Source of the DNA: Rhizohabitans arisaemae | GTDB taxonomy: Bacteria; Actinomycetota; Actinomycetes; Streptosporangiales; Streptosporangiaceae | Length of the DNA stretch: 64,000 nucleotides | Direction of reading: 5' to 3' | NCBI RefSeq assembly: GCF_025996515.1 | Contig: NZ_BLRH01000024.1 | Location: 124,001 to 188,000 of the forward strand | Shown here: positions 19,547-29,816 of the stretch, piece after piece | Numbering within the stretch: the first letter of the stretch is position 1 | How the letters are laid out: each line of letters opens with the position of its first letter | Notes under the pieces: generated by a model | What the model saw: only the letters and a program-made list of their open reading frames with translations | Database searches by the model: none | Told to the model about the DNA's origin: nothing | Made by a program: the position numbers and the translations under genes

Positions 19547-19900
19547 GTCCCAGATCATCCCTGGAGGGATAGAAACCCGTTGCACCGCTCGTTCTTCTCG
19601 ATGCCGCCGGGTCCCAGATCATCCCTGGAGGGATCGAAACTGCAGCAGGCTGAGGAATCTGGTCCGCGTGGCCCTGGTCCCAGACCATCCCTGGAGGGAT
19701 AGCAACCTGGTGAGGATGCCGACAGACCATCCGTCCATGAGTTCACGATCATCCCTGGAGGGATAGCGACCCCAGGCTCTTACCGAGAATGGTGATGTCG
19801 ATTCGGTTTCTGATCAATCCCTGGAGGGATTGCGACCACCGCGCCTCTATGCCATGGGGCGATTCGACGGGTTCCCGATCGCTTTTGGCGGGGTGGCGAG
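19547..19900 (+). CRISPR. Short degenerate CRISPR-like array, six repeats, no cas genes in the window
   Basis: Six 30-bp units start at 19547, 19611, 19677, 19741, 19807 and 19871, with spacers of 34, 36, 34, 36 and 34 bp that are unrelated to each other. The first unit begins GTCCCAGATCATCCCTGGAG and ends GGGATAGAAAC; its centre can form an ATCCC-TGGA-GGGAT hairpin, and the GAAAC end is typical of type I-B/III repeats. Units decay with distance from glyS: about 1, 2, 5, 11 and 13 differences from the first. This fits a leader on the glyS side and a worn trailer end. The leader region 19452-19536 carries GTCTGACCTGCGAC twice, 71 bp apart. No cas gene is seen, so activity would need Cas proteins from elsewhere. 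Confidence 0.7.
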
Positions 19901-19940
19901 TTGTGCGTGTGGTGGGAGTGCGGTGACGGGTGAAATGGGG

Positions 19941-19968
19941 GTGCCCGCGACCTGAAGGTCGCGGGCAC
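19941..19968. terminator. Perfect hairpin terminator of the DUF4190 gene
   Basis: GTGCCCGCGACC and GGTCGCGGGCAC form a 12-bp perfect stem with a TGAA loop, 17 bases beyond the stop of the minus-strand DUF4190 gene and downstream of the repeat array. Confidence 0.75.
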
Positions 19969-19984
19969 TTGGCGTTTGGGGTGG

Positions 19985-20671
19985 TCAGCCGCCGTATTTC
20001 TGGGTGAGCTTGACCTGGCCGGCGCTGACGATCAAGCAGGCGACGCTGCGGGTGGAGTTCCAGGTGTCCTCGGTCGGGGGGATGGGCATGGCCTGCAGCT
20101 CCTTGTTGTCGCGGAGCGCGGGGGTGAGCCGTTCCCGGCAGCCTGCCTGGCCGAGTTCTATCGCCTGGTCGATTCCGGGGTAGTCGCCGGGGGGCAGGTC
20201 GTACTCGGCGAAGACCTCGGCGTCATGGGGCTTGTCGCAGGGCACCTGGGCGAGCGGGGCTTGGCCGCCGTGGATGCCGTTGATGCACTGGCCGACCTGC
20301 GGGACGGTCACCACGTCCCGGGCGGCGGTGGGCCGGCCGTTGTCGGTTCCGGAGCCGAGAAGGTTGATCACCGCGAAGACCAGAAGGTAGACGAGCACCC
20401 AGAGCCCGGAGACCGCGAGCCCGGCGATGGCCACGCCTCGTCCACGGTCACCGAGCCGCCTGACCTGCCGGAGCGCCAGGACCCCGAGGATCAGAGCCAC
20501 CGGGACGAGGCCGACGATGCCACTGGCAAGGGTGGCGACGGCGAGGGGGTTTGTCCGCTTGGGTGGGGCTTCGTGACGGTAGTTGATGAGTGGCTCAAAG
20601 CTCTCCTCGTACTCGCCTGATTGAGGAGGCGGGGTGACCGGGGGGTCGGTGAGGTCTGGGGCTTGGCTCAT
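19985..20671 (-). CDS. DUF4190 / septum-formation-type membrane protein
   Basis: A 228-residue membrane protein. A Pro-rich cytoplasmic head (residues 1-38) precedes a DUF4190 unit of two helices (NPLAVATLASGIVGLVPVALILGVLALRQVRR and GRGVAIAGLAVSGLWVLVYLLVFAV). The rest lies outside the membrane and contains paired Cys (QCINGIHGG, VPCDKPHDAEVFAEYDLP, GCRERL, ACLIV), the pattern of the actinobacterial septum-formation family. Disulfides are likely. The function of this group is not established. It is a single-gene unit, divergent from ppdK across 455 bp. Confidence 0.75.
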   Translation of the reverse strand: MSQAPDLTDPPVTPPPQSGEYEESFEPLINYRHEAPPKRTNPLAVATLASGIVGLVPVALILGVLALRQVRRLGDRGRGVAIAGLAVSGLWVLVYLLVFAVINLLGSGTDNGRPTAARDVVTVPQVGQCINGIHGGQAPLAQVPCDKPHDAEVFAEYDLPPGDYPGIDQAIELGQAGCRERLTPALRDNKELQAMPIPPTEDTWNSTRSVACLIVSAGQVKLTQKYGG

Positions 20672-21126
20672 CGGAGAACGATCCCACGACCGCCGATGGC
20701 CGCAAAACCGAAAGACCCAGATCGGTTGGCTGATTTCCCGGGTCGTCCGCGCGGCTCGACGGTGTCGCCGCCGCGGTGGAGGGGGCGGCCGAGGCCGTAC
20801 CGGACGGCTCTTCCGGGTCGCGGCGGGATCGGGAAATGACAGTGGATTGTTGCGGGGCTTGACGTAAACGGGGGGCGGAATTGGTCTGGACCAATTCCAT
20901 GAAGGTTAAGTGAAGGCTCAGTTGGGGCATGCGTTGAGTGAGGGAATTGGGTTGACGCCGGGTACGTAAAATCCAGGTAAACATATTGGATTAGACCGCT
21001 GCATGGGCATCTACCTGCGATAACGCCATTTTTCAACTACGGTGAAGTTTCCCCCGGTTTGTTGTCGGTAGAGTCGCGGCACGAGCGGGAAGGCGCGTGT
21101 TGTCGCAGTACTCGAAGGAGCGTGGC
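20672..21126. other. 455-bp divergent intergenic region
   Basis: This region separates the DUF4190 gene from ppdK. It is less G+C-rich after 20830 and holds the DasR-type palindrome at 20877-20898, TTGACG boxes at 20859 and 20952 without convincing -10 partners, and TAGAGT near 21069. No gene is seen in it. Confidence 0.5.
20877..20898. promoter_or_regulatory. DasR-type (dre-like) palindrome upstream of ppdK
   Basis: Perfect 10-bp arms GGAATTGGTC and GACCAATTCC surround TG. The core ATTGGTCTGGACCAAT agrees with the DasR/NagR site ACTGGTCTAGACCACT in the invariant TGGTCT..GACCA positions. It lies 229 bp before the ppdK start. Binding is inference. Confidence 0.55.
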
Positions 21127-23805
<2,679 letters not shown>

Positions 23806-23812
23806 TGATCGT

Positions 23813-23846
23813 CCCCGCGTGGCGTGATCGGCCACGTCACGCGGGG
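23813..23846 (+). terminator. ppdK terminator hairpin
   Basis: CCCCGCGTGGCGTG pairs with CACGTCACGCGGGG (14 bp, one G-U) around ATCGGC, eight bases after the ppdK stop. Confidence 0.75.
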
Positions 23847-24053
23847 ATCACCACCGGCGGCTGAGGCCGCGGCTTCGCCCCGTACGCCGGATTCCGTCGG
23901 CACCCGTTCGCAGCCTTCGTCGGAAGGCCCCGACCGGCCGTCGGCCGTTCCGGATGCCGGATGTGAGCGGACCGTAAGCCGGGACGTCTTGTGTGATCTT
24001 GCCGGTGTTGGTTCAGTGAGGGATCATTGCCGATACCGAGCCGAGGAAGAGAC

Positions 24054-24734
24054 ATGCGTCGTCCTGGCCCGCTCTACACGCTTATCTTCGGCCTGCTGGC
24101 GACCATGGTCATCGCCATGTTCGGCCGGACCGGGGTGACGGCGCAGGCGTCCGCCCCGGCTGCCGTCGGCACCCCCCGGGTCACCCCGTCGGCCGCTCCG
24201 ACGCCCACGGCCTCGCCGTCGGCGAAACCCGCGGCGAAACCGTCGGCGAAACCGGCTTCGACGACGAGGAAGGTGTACGCGGCCCGGATCCCCGCACTCC
24301 GCGCGGTGATCGGCGTCGTGGTGACGGGCGGGTCGGCCATCGCCTACGTGTGCGACGGGCGCCGGCTCGAGGCCTGGCTGCGCGGCAAGGTCAACGCCGA
24401 CGGGTCCGTCGTCCTGACCGGCCCCGGCGGGCAGGTGGTGGCGGCGGTCGGCGACCGTTTCCTCGGCGGCGCGGTGCAACTCAAGGGCGGTGACCCGGTG
24501 GGCTTCTCGGCCCCGCCGGTCAGGCCCCCGTCGGGGCTCTACCGCCTGACGGCGACGCTGCGCGGCGCCAAGGTCGTGGGCGGTTGGATCGTCACCCCGG
24601 ACGGACGCCAGGTGGGCGTGGTGAAGGTCGGGACGAGCGTGCGGAGCGCGCCCGCCTACGATCCGGGCACCGACGCCGTCGAGGTGGACGGAGAACGTCT
24701 CCCCGTGGCCCCCGCCGACCCGGCCGCCCCGTGA
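24054..24734 (+). CDS. Secreted or membrane-anchored protein of unknown function
   Basis: A 226-residue protein with an N-terminal hydrophobic helix (residues 5-24), then a low-complexity linker of Ala, Pro, Ser and Lys with AKP-type repeats (about 30-70) and a mostly beta domain rich in Gly and Val (AVIGVVVTGGSAIAYVCDGRRLEAWLRG and LRGAKVVGGWIVTPDGRQVG). The linker suggests that the domain is displayed beyond the cell wall. I recognise no family. The ATG has GAGGAAGAG before it. It is followed by the DUF6529 gene after 139 bases and may be co-transcribed with it. Confidence 0.65.
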   Translation: MRRPGPLYTLIFGLLATMVIAMFGRTGVTAQASAPAAVGTPRVTPSAAPTPTASPSAKPAAKPSAKPASTTRKVYAARIPALRAVIGVVVTGGSAIAYVCDGRRLEAWLRGKVNADGSVVLTGPGGQVVAAVGDRFLGGAVQLKGGDPVGFSAPPVRPPSGLYRLTATLRGAKVVGGWIVTPDGRQVGVVKVGTSVRSAPAYDPGTDAVEVDGERLPVAPADPAAP

Positions 24735-24873
24735 TCGCCCGGTACGCGCCGGCCGAGACGGATCGGCCTCGGGGGAACCGGGCCGCGCAGGGGCCGTCTC
24801 GCAGGGCGGGTTCGGGCGTCGGGCAGCCTGCGGTCGTACGGGATCGGTCTGCTCCCGAGGTAGGAGGAATGGG

Positions 24874-25413
24874 ATGAACCGTTCGATCGGTCTGTGGCTG
24901 GCGCCGCTGTTCGCGGGGGGAGCGGTCGCCCTGGTCCTCGGCGTCTACGGGCGGGTCCATCCGCCGGCCCGCGAGCTGATCGTGTCGTTCGGGTTCTCCA
25001 CCGTGCTGACGATGAAGGTGTGGTTCGGCACCTTCGCCGTCCTGCTCGCGGGGGTCCAGGTGGTGACCGCGCTCGCCATGGGCGGGGTGCTTCGGCTGCC
25101 GGGGGGACGGCGGCCGTGGGCCGCGGGCGCGCATCGCTGGTCGGGACGGCTGGCGTTCCTGTTCACCCTGCCGGTCGCCTTCCACTGCCTGTACTCGCTC
25201 GGCCTGCAGTACTCCAGCCCGAGGGTGCTCGTGCACAGCGTGGTCGGGTGCCTGCTCTACGGCGCCTTCACCACCAAGATGCTGATGCTCAGCCGGGAGA
25301 ACGCCAGGTTCGGCGCGGTCGCCGTCGTCGGCGGGGTGGTTTTCGCGGGATTCGTCGGGGTCTGGCTGACCTCGTCACTGTGGTTCTTCGCCACGGTCGG
25401 CATCCGGGTCTGA
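24874..25413 (+). CDS. DUF6529 family membrane protein, cytochrome b561-like
   Basis: A 179-residue protein with five hydrophobic segments. Histidines lie in AHRWSGRLAF, AFHCLYSLG and VHSVVGCLLYGAF, spaced on neighbouring helices in the way heme-binding His pairs are in b561-type cytochromes, so a diheme electron-transfer role is possible. That is inference; the family itself is uncharacterised. It starts with a strong AGGAGG site. The preceding secreted protein may be its partner. A hairpin terminator follows. Confidence 0.7.
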   Translation: MNRSIGLWLAPLFAGGAVALVLGVYGRVHPPARELIVSFGFSTVLTMKVWFGTFAVLLAGVQVVTALAMGGVLRLPGGRRPWAAGAHRWSGRLAFLFTLPVAFHCLYSLGLQYSSPRVLVHSVVGCLLYGAFTTKMLMLSRENARFGAVAVVGGVVFAGFVGVWLTSSLWFFATVGIRV

Positions 25414-25431
25414 CCACCCCGGACACCGGAA

Positions 25432-25457
25432 AATCCGGCTCCCCCCGGAGCCGGGTT
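25432..25457. terminator. Convergent terminator hairpin
   Basis: AATCCGGCTCC pairs with GGAGCCGGGTT (one wobble) around CCCC, between the convergent DUF6529 and terD genes. Confidence 0.7.
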
Positions 25458-25512
25458 CTCATAGGCGTCAAACCGGCCGTTCGCAAGCCGCGGGCTCCGG
25501 CACTCCGCGGGT

Positions 25513-26091
25513 CTACAGGTGCGGGGAGACCGCGGGGAGGAGGTCCTTGAAGGTGCGGCCGGCGCATTCGGCGCCGATGGCGGTCATGGTCCAGCCCTCC
25601 TCGCCCCGGGAGACCTTCGCCATGATCTGGGCGGCCTGCTCGGTGGAGATGCTGAGGTCGTAGCGGGCGAGTTCGTCGCCGCTGTCCGCGTCCACGAGGC
25701 GGCAGAACGCGTTGTCGACCTTGGAGAGGCGGTGTCCGCTGAAGGAGTTGACGGTGAACACGAGGTGGCTGACGCCGTCGGGGACCTTGGCCAGGTCGAC
25801 CGTGATGCTCTCGTCGTCGCCTTCGCCGGAACCGCTGACGTTGTCCCCGCTGTGGACGACGGCGCCGGCTTCACTGGTCAGGTTGCGGAACCAGATGGAG
25901 TCCACGAGTTCGCCGGCCGCGTTGAACAGCATGCACGACGCGTCGAGGTCCACCGCGTGCGTGCGCACCCCCTCGGGGCGTCCCTTCCGGCCGTCCGCGT
26001 CCCAGCCCAGGCCCATCCGGACCACGCCGGGGGTGCCACCGCCGGGCTTGACGAGTGCCACCTGCTGGCCCTTGGACAATGAGATTGACAC
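25513..26091 (-). CDS. TerD family protein
   Basis: A 192-residue calcium-binding stress protein of the TerD group (MSISLSKGQQVALVKPGG, the MGLGWDADG motif, VDLDASCMLF, DSIWFRNLTS, HSGDNVSGSGEGDDESITVDL and the DGVSHLVFTVNSF block). The acidic GDNVSGSGEGDDE loop is the family Ca2+ site. TerD proteins support tellurite and phage resistance, and in Streptomyces development, but this copy is single rather than in a ter operon, so no specific role can be given. It is divergent from dgt. Confidence 0.9.
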   Translation of the reverse strand: MSISLSKGQQVALVKPGGGTPGVVRMGLGWDADGRKGRPEGVRTHAVDLDASCMLFNAAGELVDSIWFRNLTSEAGAVVHSGDNVSGSGEGDDESITVDLAKVPDGVSHLVFTVNSFSGHRLSKVDNAFCRLVDADSGDELARYDLSISTEQAAQIMAKVSRGEEGWTMTAIGAECAGRTFKDLLPAVSPHL

Positions 26092-26269
26092 GCGGATCTC
26101 CTTCTCTCGTTGCGTACCGGGTCACGGTAGGAACCGCCGGTTGCGGACCACTTGATCGGTACTTGATCCTTAAGCGGGCTCGATCGCCGGTACTTTGGCA
26201 CCGCCTGTGACGCAGGTCAAGCAGATCGTGGCGTCGCCGACCCCGGAGGGGTCTAGGCTCTCTAGACCT

Positions 26270-27502
26270 ATGAGCCACTACAGCGTCGACGACCAGGCGA
26301 GATGGATCGACGAACCTCCGGGAAACCTGGAGCGCGGCCCGTTCGAACGGGACCGGGCCAGGGTGCTGCACAGCGCGGCGCTGCGGCGGCTGGCGGCCAA
26401 GACCCAGGTGGTGACCCCGGGGGAGAACGTCGGCTTCGGCCAGCACAGCCCCCGCACCAGGCTGACCCACTCCCTTGAATGCGCACAGATCGGGCGCGAG
26501 ATGGGGCAGGCCCTCGGGTGCGACCCGGACCTGGTGGACACGGCGTGCCTCGCCCACGATCTCGGCCATCCGCCGTTCGGCCACAACGGCGAGGCGGCGC
26601 TGGACGCCCTCGCCGGGCCGTGCGGGGGGTTCGAGGGGAACGCGCAGAGCCTGCGCCTGCTCACCCGGCTGGAGGCCAAACGGGTGACCCCGTCCGGCGA
26701 GAGCGTGGGGCTCAACCTGACCCGCGCGGCGCTCGACGCCTCCTGCAAGTACCCCTGGCCGCGGGTGGAGGGGCGCAAGTCCTTCGGCGTCTACCCGGAC
26801 GACCTGCCGGTGTTCACCTGGATCCGGCAGGGGGTGCCGGACGGACGGGTCTGCTTCGAGGCCCAGGTGATGGACTGGGCGGACGACGTCGCCTACTCGG
26901 TGCACGATCTTGAGGACGCGCTCCACTCCGGCCACGTCCACCTCGGCGCGCTGCTGGATCCGGGGGAGCGGCGGGACGTCTGCGCGCTGACCGCCAAGGA
27001 GTACGCCGCGGACGCGGGCACGGCCGAGCTGGAGGAGGTCTTCGCCCACCTGGTGAGCAGGTCGTTCTGGCCGGTCCGCTACGACGGGACGATGTCCTCC
27101 CTGGCCGGGCTGAAGAACCTCACCAGCGAGCTGATCGGCCGGTTCTGCGGCGCGGCGGAGGAGGCCACCCGGGCCGCGTACGGCTCGCCGCGGATCCGGT
27201 ACGGCGCCACGCTGGTCGTGCCCAGGACCCAGCGGCTGGAGTGCGCCCTGCTCAAGGGGGTCACCGCCCACTACGTCATGTCCCGGGACGACCACCATGC
27301 GGCCCAGGCGGCCCAGCGGGACCTCATCGGTGAGCTCGCGGCGAAGATGACGCCGGGCGCCCCGGACACGCTGGAGCCCGCGCTGCGCCCGGCCTTCGAG
27401 GCGGCGACGGGCGACGCCGCGCGGCTGCGGGTGGTCGTGGACCAGATCGCGGCGCTGACCGACGCGTCGGCGATCGCCTGGCATCGCCGTCTGGTCCGTT
27501 GA
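26270..27502 (+). CDS. dgt: Deoxyguanosinetriphosphate triphosphohydrolase-like protein
   Basis: A 410-residue HD-domain phosphohydrolase that cleaves dNTPs to deoxynucleoside and tripolyphosphate, limiting dNTP pools. The HD motif is spread over [35 protein letters not shown] and [20 protein letters not shown]. The N-terminus [25 protein letters not shown] is typical of actinobacterial members. The ATG at 26270 has no ribosome site but follows a TAGGCT -10 (26254-26259) by ten bases, so the leader is absent or very short; the frame is open 25 codons upstream without protein-like sequence. Confidence 0.9.
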   Translation: MSHYSVDDQARWIDEPPGNLERGPFERDRARVLHSAALRRLAAKTQVVTPGENVGFGQHSPRTRLTHSLECAQIGREMGQALGCDPDLVDTACLAHDLGHPPFGHNGEAALDALAGPCGGFEGNAQSLRLLTRLEAKRVTPSGESVGLNLTRAALDASCKYPWPRVEGRKSFGVYPDDLPVFTWIRQGVPDGRVCFEAQVMDWADDVAYSVHDLEDALHSGHVHLGALLDPGERRDVCALTAKEYAADAGTAELEEVFAHLVSRSFWPVRYDGTMSSLAGLKNLTSELIGRFCGAAEEATRAAYGSPRIRYGATLVVPRTQRLECALLKGVTAHYVMSRDDHHAAQAAQRDLIGELAAKMTPGAPDTLEPALRPAFEAATGDAARLRVVVDQIAALTDASAIAWHRRLVR

Positions 27503-27513
27503 ATACTGGGCCC

Positions 27514-28731
27514 ATGGCGACCTACGTGATCATCGGAGCGAGTCTGGCGGGCGCGAAGGCGGCCCAGACCCTCCGCGAAGAGGGCTTCGACGGGGAGATC
27601 GTCCTGGTCGGGGCGGAGAACGAGCCGCCCTATGAGCGGCCTCCGCTCTCCAAGGGCTATCTGCTCGGGAAGTCGGAGCGGGGGAAGGTCTTCGTCCACG
27701 ACGCGGACTGGTACCGGGCGAACCGCGTCGACCTCCGCCTCGGCACGACGGCCACCCGGATCGACCGGGCCGCCAAACAGGTGCTGCTTTCGGCGGCGGA
27801 TTCCGGGGAGAGCACGCGGCAGCCGTACGACAAGCTGCTCATCGCCACGGGCGCCACCCCGCGCAGGCTCCCGGTGGAGGGCGCCGATCGGGTGCGCTAC
27901 CTGCGTACCCTGGCCGACAGCGAGGCGCTGCGCGAGGCCTTCGCCGCGGGCGGGAACGTCGTCGTCGCCGGGGCGGGGTGGATCGGCCTGGAGACGGCGG
28001 CCGCGGCCCGTCAGGCGGGCTGCGAGGTCACGGTCGTGGAGCCGGAGCGGACCCCGCTCTTCCGGGTGCTCGGCCCCGAACTCGGCGAGGTCTTCGCCGG
28101 GGTGCACCGGCGCAACGGCGTCCGGTTGCTGCTCGGCGAGGGTGTGGCCGAGGTCCGCGAGCGCGAGGTGGTCACCACGGCGGGCACGGTCCTGCCCGCG
28201 GATGTGATCGTCGCGGGAATCGGCGCGGCACCCGAGGCGGGGCTGGCGCGGGACGCGGGCCTGGAGGTCGACGACGGCGTCGTGGTCGACCAGTCGCTGC
28301 GGACCGGCGATCCGGACGTCTACGCCGCCGGTGACGTGGCCTCCGCGTTCAACCCGCTGCTCGGACGGCGGATCCGGGTCGAGCACTGGGCCAACGCGCT
28401 GAACTCCGGTCCGGCGGCCGCGCGGTCGATGCTCGGCCGGGAGGTCGTCTACGACCGGGTGCCGTACTTCTACACCGATCAGTTCGAGCTGGGGATGGAG
28501 TTCTCCGGGGATGTGACCGGCTACGACCGGGTCGTCTACCGGGGCGGGACGGAGGACCTGGCCTTCATCGCCTTCTGGCTCCGTTCCGGGCGGGTGATCG
28601 CGGGGATGAACGTCAACGTCTGGGACGTCGTCGGGGACATCCAGGGCCTGATCCGCTCGGGTGCGCCGGTCGACGTCGGGCGGCTCGCCGACGGGAGTGT
28701 GCCGCTCACGGAGGTCGCGACCTCCGCCTGA
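27514..28731 (+). CDS. FAD-dependent NAD(P)H-ferredoxin reductase-type oxidoreductase
   Basis: A 405-residue flavoprotein of the putidaredoxin/rubredoxin reductase class. FAD motif VIIGASLAGAKAAQTLREEGF, PPYERPPLSKGYLLG, NAD(P) motif VVVAGAGWIGLETAAAARQAGC, the second FAD motif PDVYAAGDVASAFNP and a C-terminal reductase domain (YDRVPYFYTDQFELGMEFSG) are all present. It passes electrons from NAD(P)H to a ferredoxin, often for a cytochrome P450, but neither is encoded nearby. AATACT lies six bases before the ATG, so leaderless transcription is possible; a TTG overlapping the dgt stop is a less likely start. Confidence 0.88.
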   Translation: MATYVIIGASLAGAKAAQTLREEGFDGEIVLVGAENEPPYERPPLSKGYLLGKSERGKVFVHDADWYRANRVDLRLGTTATRIDRAAKQVLLSAADSGESTRQPYDKLLIATGATPRRLPVEGADRVRYLRTLADSEALREAFAAGGNVVVAGAGWIGLETAAAARQAGCEVTVVEPERTPLFRVLGPELGEVFAGVHRRNGVRLLLGEGVAEVREREVVTTAGTVLPADVIVAGIGAAPEAGLARDAGLEVDDGVVVDQSLRTGDPDVYAAGDVASAFNPLLGRRIRVEHWANALNSGPAAARSMLGREVVYDRVPYFYTDQFELGMEFSGDVTGYDRVVYRGGTEDLAFIAFWLRSGRVIAGMNVNVWDVVGDIQGLIRSGAPVDVGRLADGSVPLTEVATSA

Positions 28732-28803
28732 TTCCCGGGTCGTGAGGGACCGGCCGCGGAGCGGCCCCTCACCCTTGGAGGAGTATGTCCGTCGCCTGCG
28801 CGG

Positions 28804-29694
28804 TCAGAGCAGCCTGGTGACGCGGTCGTCGAGCGGGTCGGCGGGGACCGGGGTCCTGGGGTCGGCGGGCTTGGGCGCCGGCTGGGACCGGCACAGGGTC
28901 TTGCATCGGGGGGTCGCCCCGAGCCGCCGCTTCACCGCGATCACGACGGGGGCGGGGGAGTAGGTGCTGTTGCCGTTGCGCCAGGCGTCGAGGTAGTTCC
29001 ACGGGCCGACCATGCCCCGGCGGACGTACCAGTACTTCTTCGCGGTCTCCCAGGAGATGGCGAAGTAGAGGTTGGTGCCTTTGCCGCGGGCGTCGCCCGA
29101 GTCGCCGATCGTGCCGAGGACCTGGCCGGCGCTCACCCGCATGCCCGGTTTGAGGCCGCGTGTCACGGTGGCGAGGTGCCCGCCGAGGTAGCGGACGCCG
29201 TCGTCGCCGATGATCGTGACGTAGCGGCCCTCCCGGGTCGCGCCGTGGTCGACCTTCGGCCGCCACCGGTCCCGGGTGTTCACCTCGTGGACGCGTCCGC
29301 CGATCGGGGCCACGAAGGAGCAGCCCCGCTGGGCCCAGACGGTGGTCTTGGGCAGGACGAGCAACCGCTTGGTGTAGGTGACCGGGCAGTCCTTGACCGG
29401 GAAGACGTACCGGTACGGCGAGAGCTTGGGCGGCGGAAGCCGTACCGGATCCGCCGGCTTGGGACGGATCGGCGGCGCCGGCGGCGGGTTCGTGGAGGTC
29501 GGGGCCGGCTCGGTCACCGGTTCCGGGGTGGGCGTCGGCGAAGCCGCGTCCGTGCTCGTCGCGAGGGTTTGGGGGGTCGGCGCGGGCGGTGCGACCGAGA
29601 GGCTGTTCACCTGGTCGCCGACACCGCAACCCGACGCGAGTAGCGCGGTTAACGCCGCGATTCGCAGGAGATGCCCCGACTGCATGATGTGCAC
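28804..29694 (-). CDS. M23-fold lipoprotein, probably not a peptidase
   Basis: A 296-residue protein with a signal peptide and lipobox-like LASGC (Cys23), an 80-residue Pro/Thr linker, and a LytM/M23 beta domain at about residues 95-230. Family relatives read HxDYPATDIFA...FVAP for the first two zinc ligands and HLHF for the third. Here the matching segments are VLPKTTVWAQRGCSFVAP and NLYFAIS, so His, Asp and His are all replaced; only GGHLA keeps its His. It is therefore probably a pseudoenzyme that binds peptidoglycan or regulates an amidase. GTG 29694 sits seven bases after TAGCGT and is likely leaderless. Confidence 0.8.
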   Translation of the reverse strand: MHIMQSGHLLRIAALTALLASGCGVGDQVNSLSVAPPAPTPQTLATSTDAASPTPTPEPVTEPAPTSTNPPPAPPIRPKPADPVRLPPPKLSPYRYVFPVKDCPVTYTKRLLVLPKTTVWAQRGCSFVAPIGGRVHEVNTRDRWRPKVDHGATREGRYVTIIGDDGVRYLGGHLATVTRGLKPGMRVSAGQVLGTIGDSGDARGKGTNLYFAISWETAKKYWYVRRGMVGPWNYLDAWRNGNSTYSPAPVVIAVKRRLGATPRCKTLCRSQPAPKPADPRTPVPADPLDDRVTRLL

Positions 29695-29701
29695 CCGGTT
29701 G

Positions 29702-29707
29702 ACGCTA
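29702..29707 (-). promoter_or_regulatory. -10 element of the M23-fold lipoprotein gene
   Basis: TAGCGT on the minus strand, seven bases before the GTG start, fits a leaderless transcript. Confidence 0.45.
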
Positions 29708-29804
29708 CCGAAACCAAGCTTTTCCTATCTAGCGGACCTCCCTTTTGGTACCTCCCATTCCGGCTCGGATCCCCACGATCGGGCGATCAAGGAGAGCGCG
29801 CGGC

Positions 29805-29810
29805 TAGACT
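29805..29810 (+). promoter_or_regulatory. -10 element of dnaG
   Basis: TAGACT ends six bases before the dnaG GTG, leaving no room for a leader. The same hexamer precedes galK. Confidence 0.5.
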
Positions 29811-29816
29811 CTCGGC

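Noticed and set aside
19503-19766. Short ORFs across the repeat array
   Set aside because: Their translations repeat with the 64-66 bp period and change frame between units; they are by-products of the repeats.
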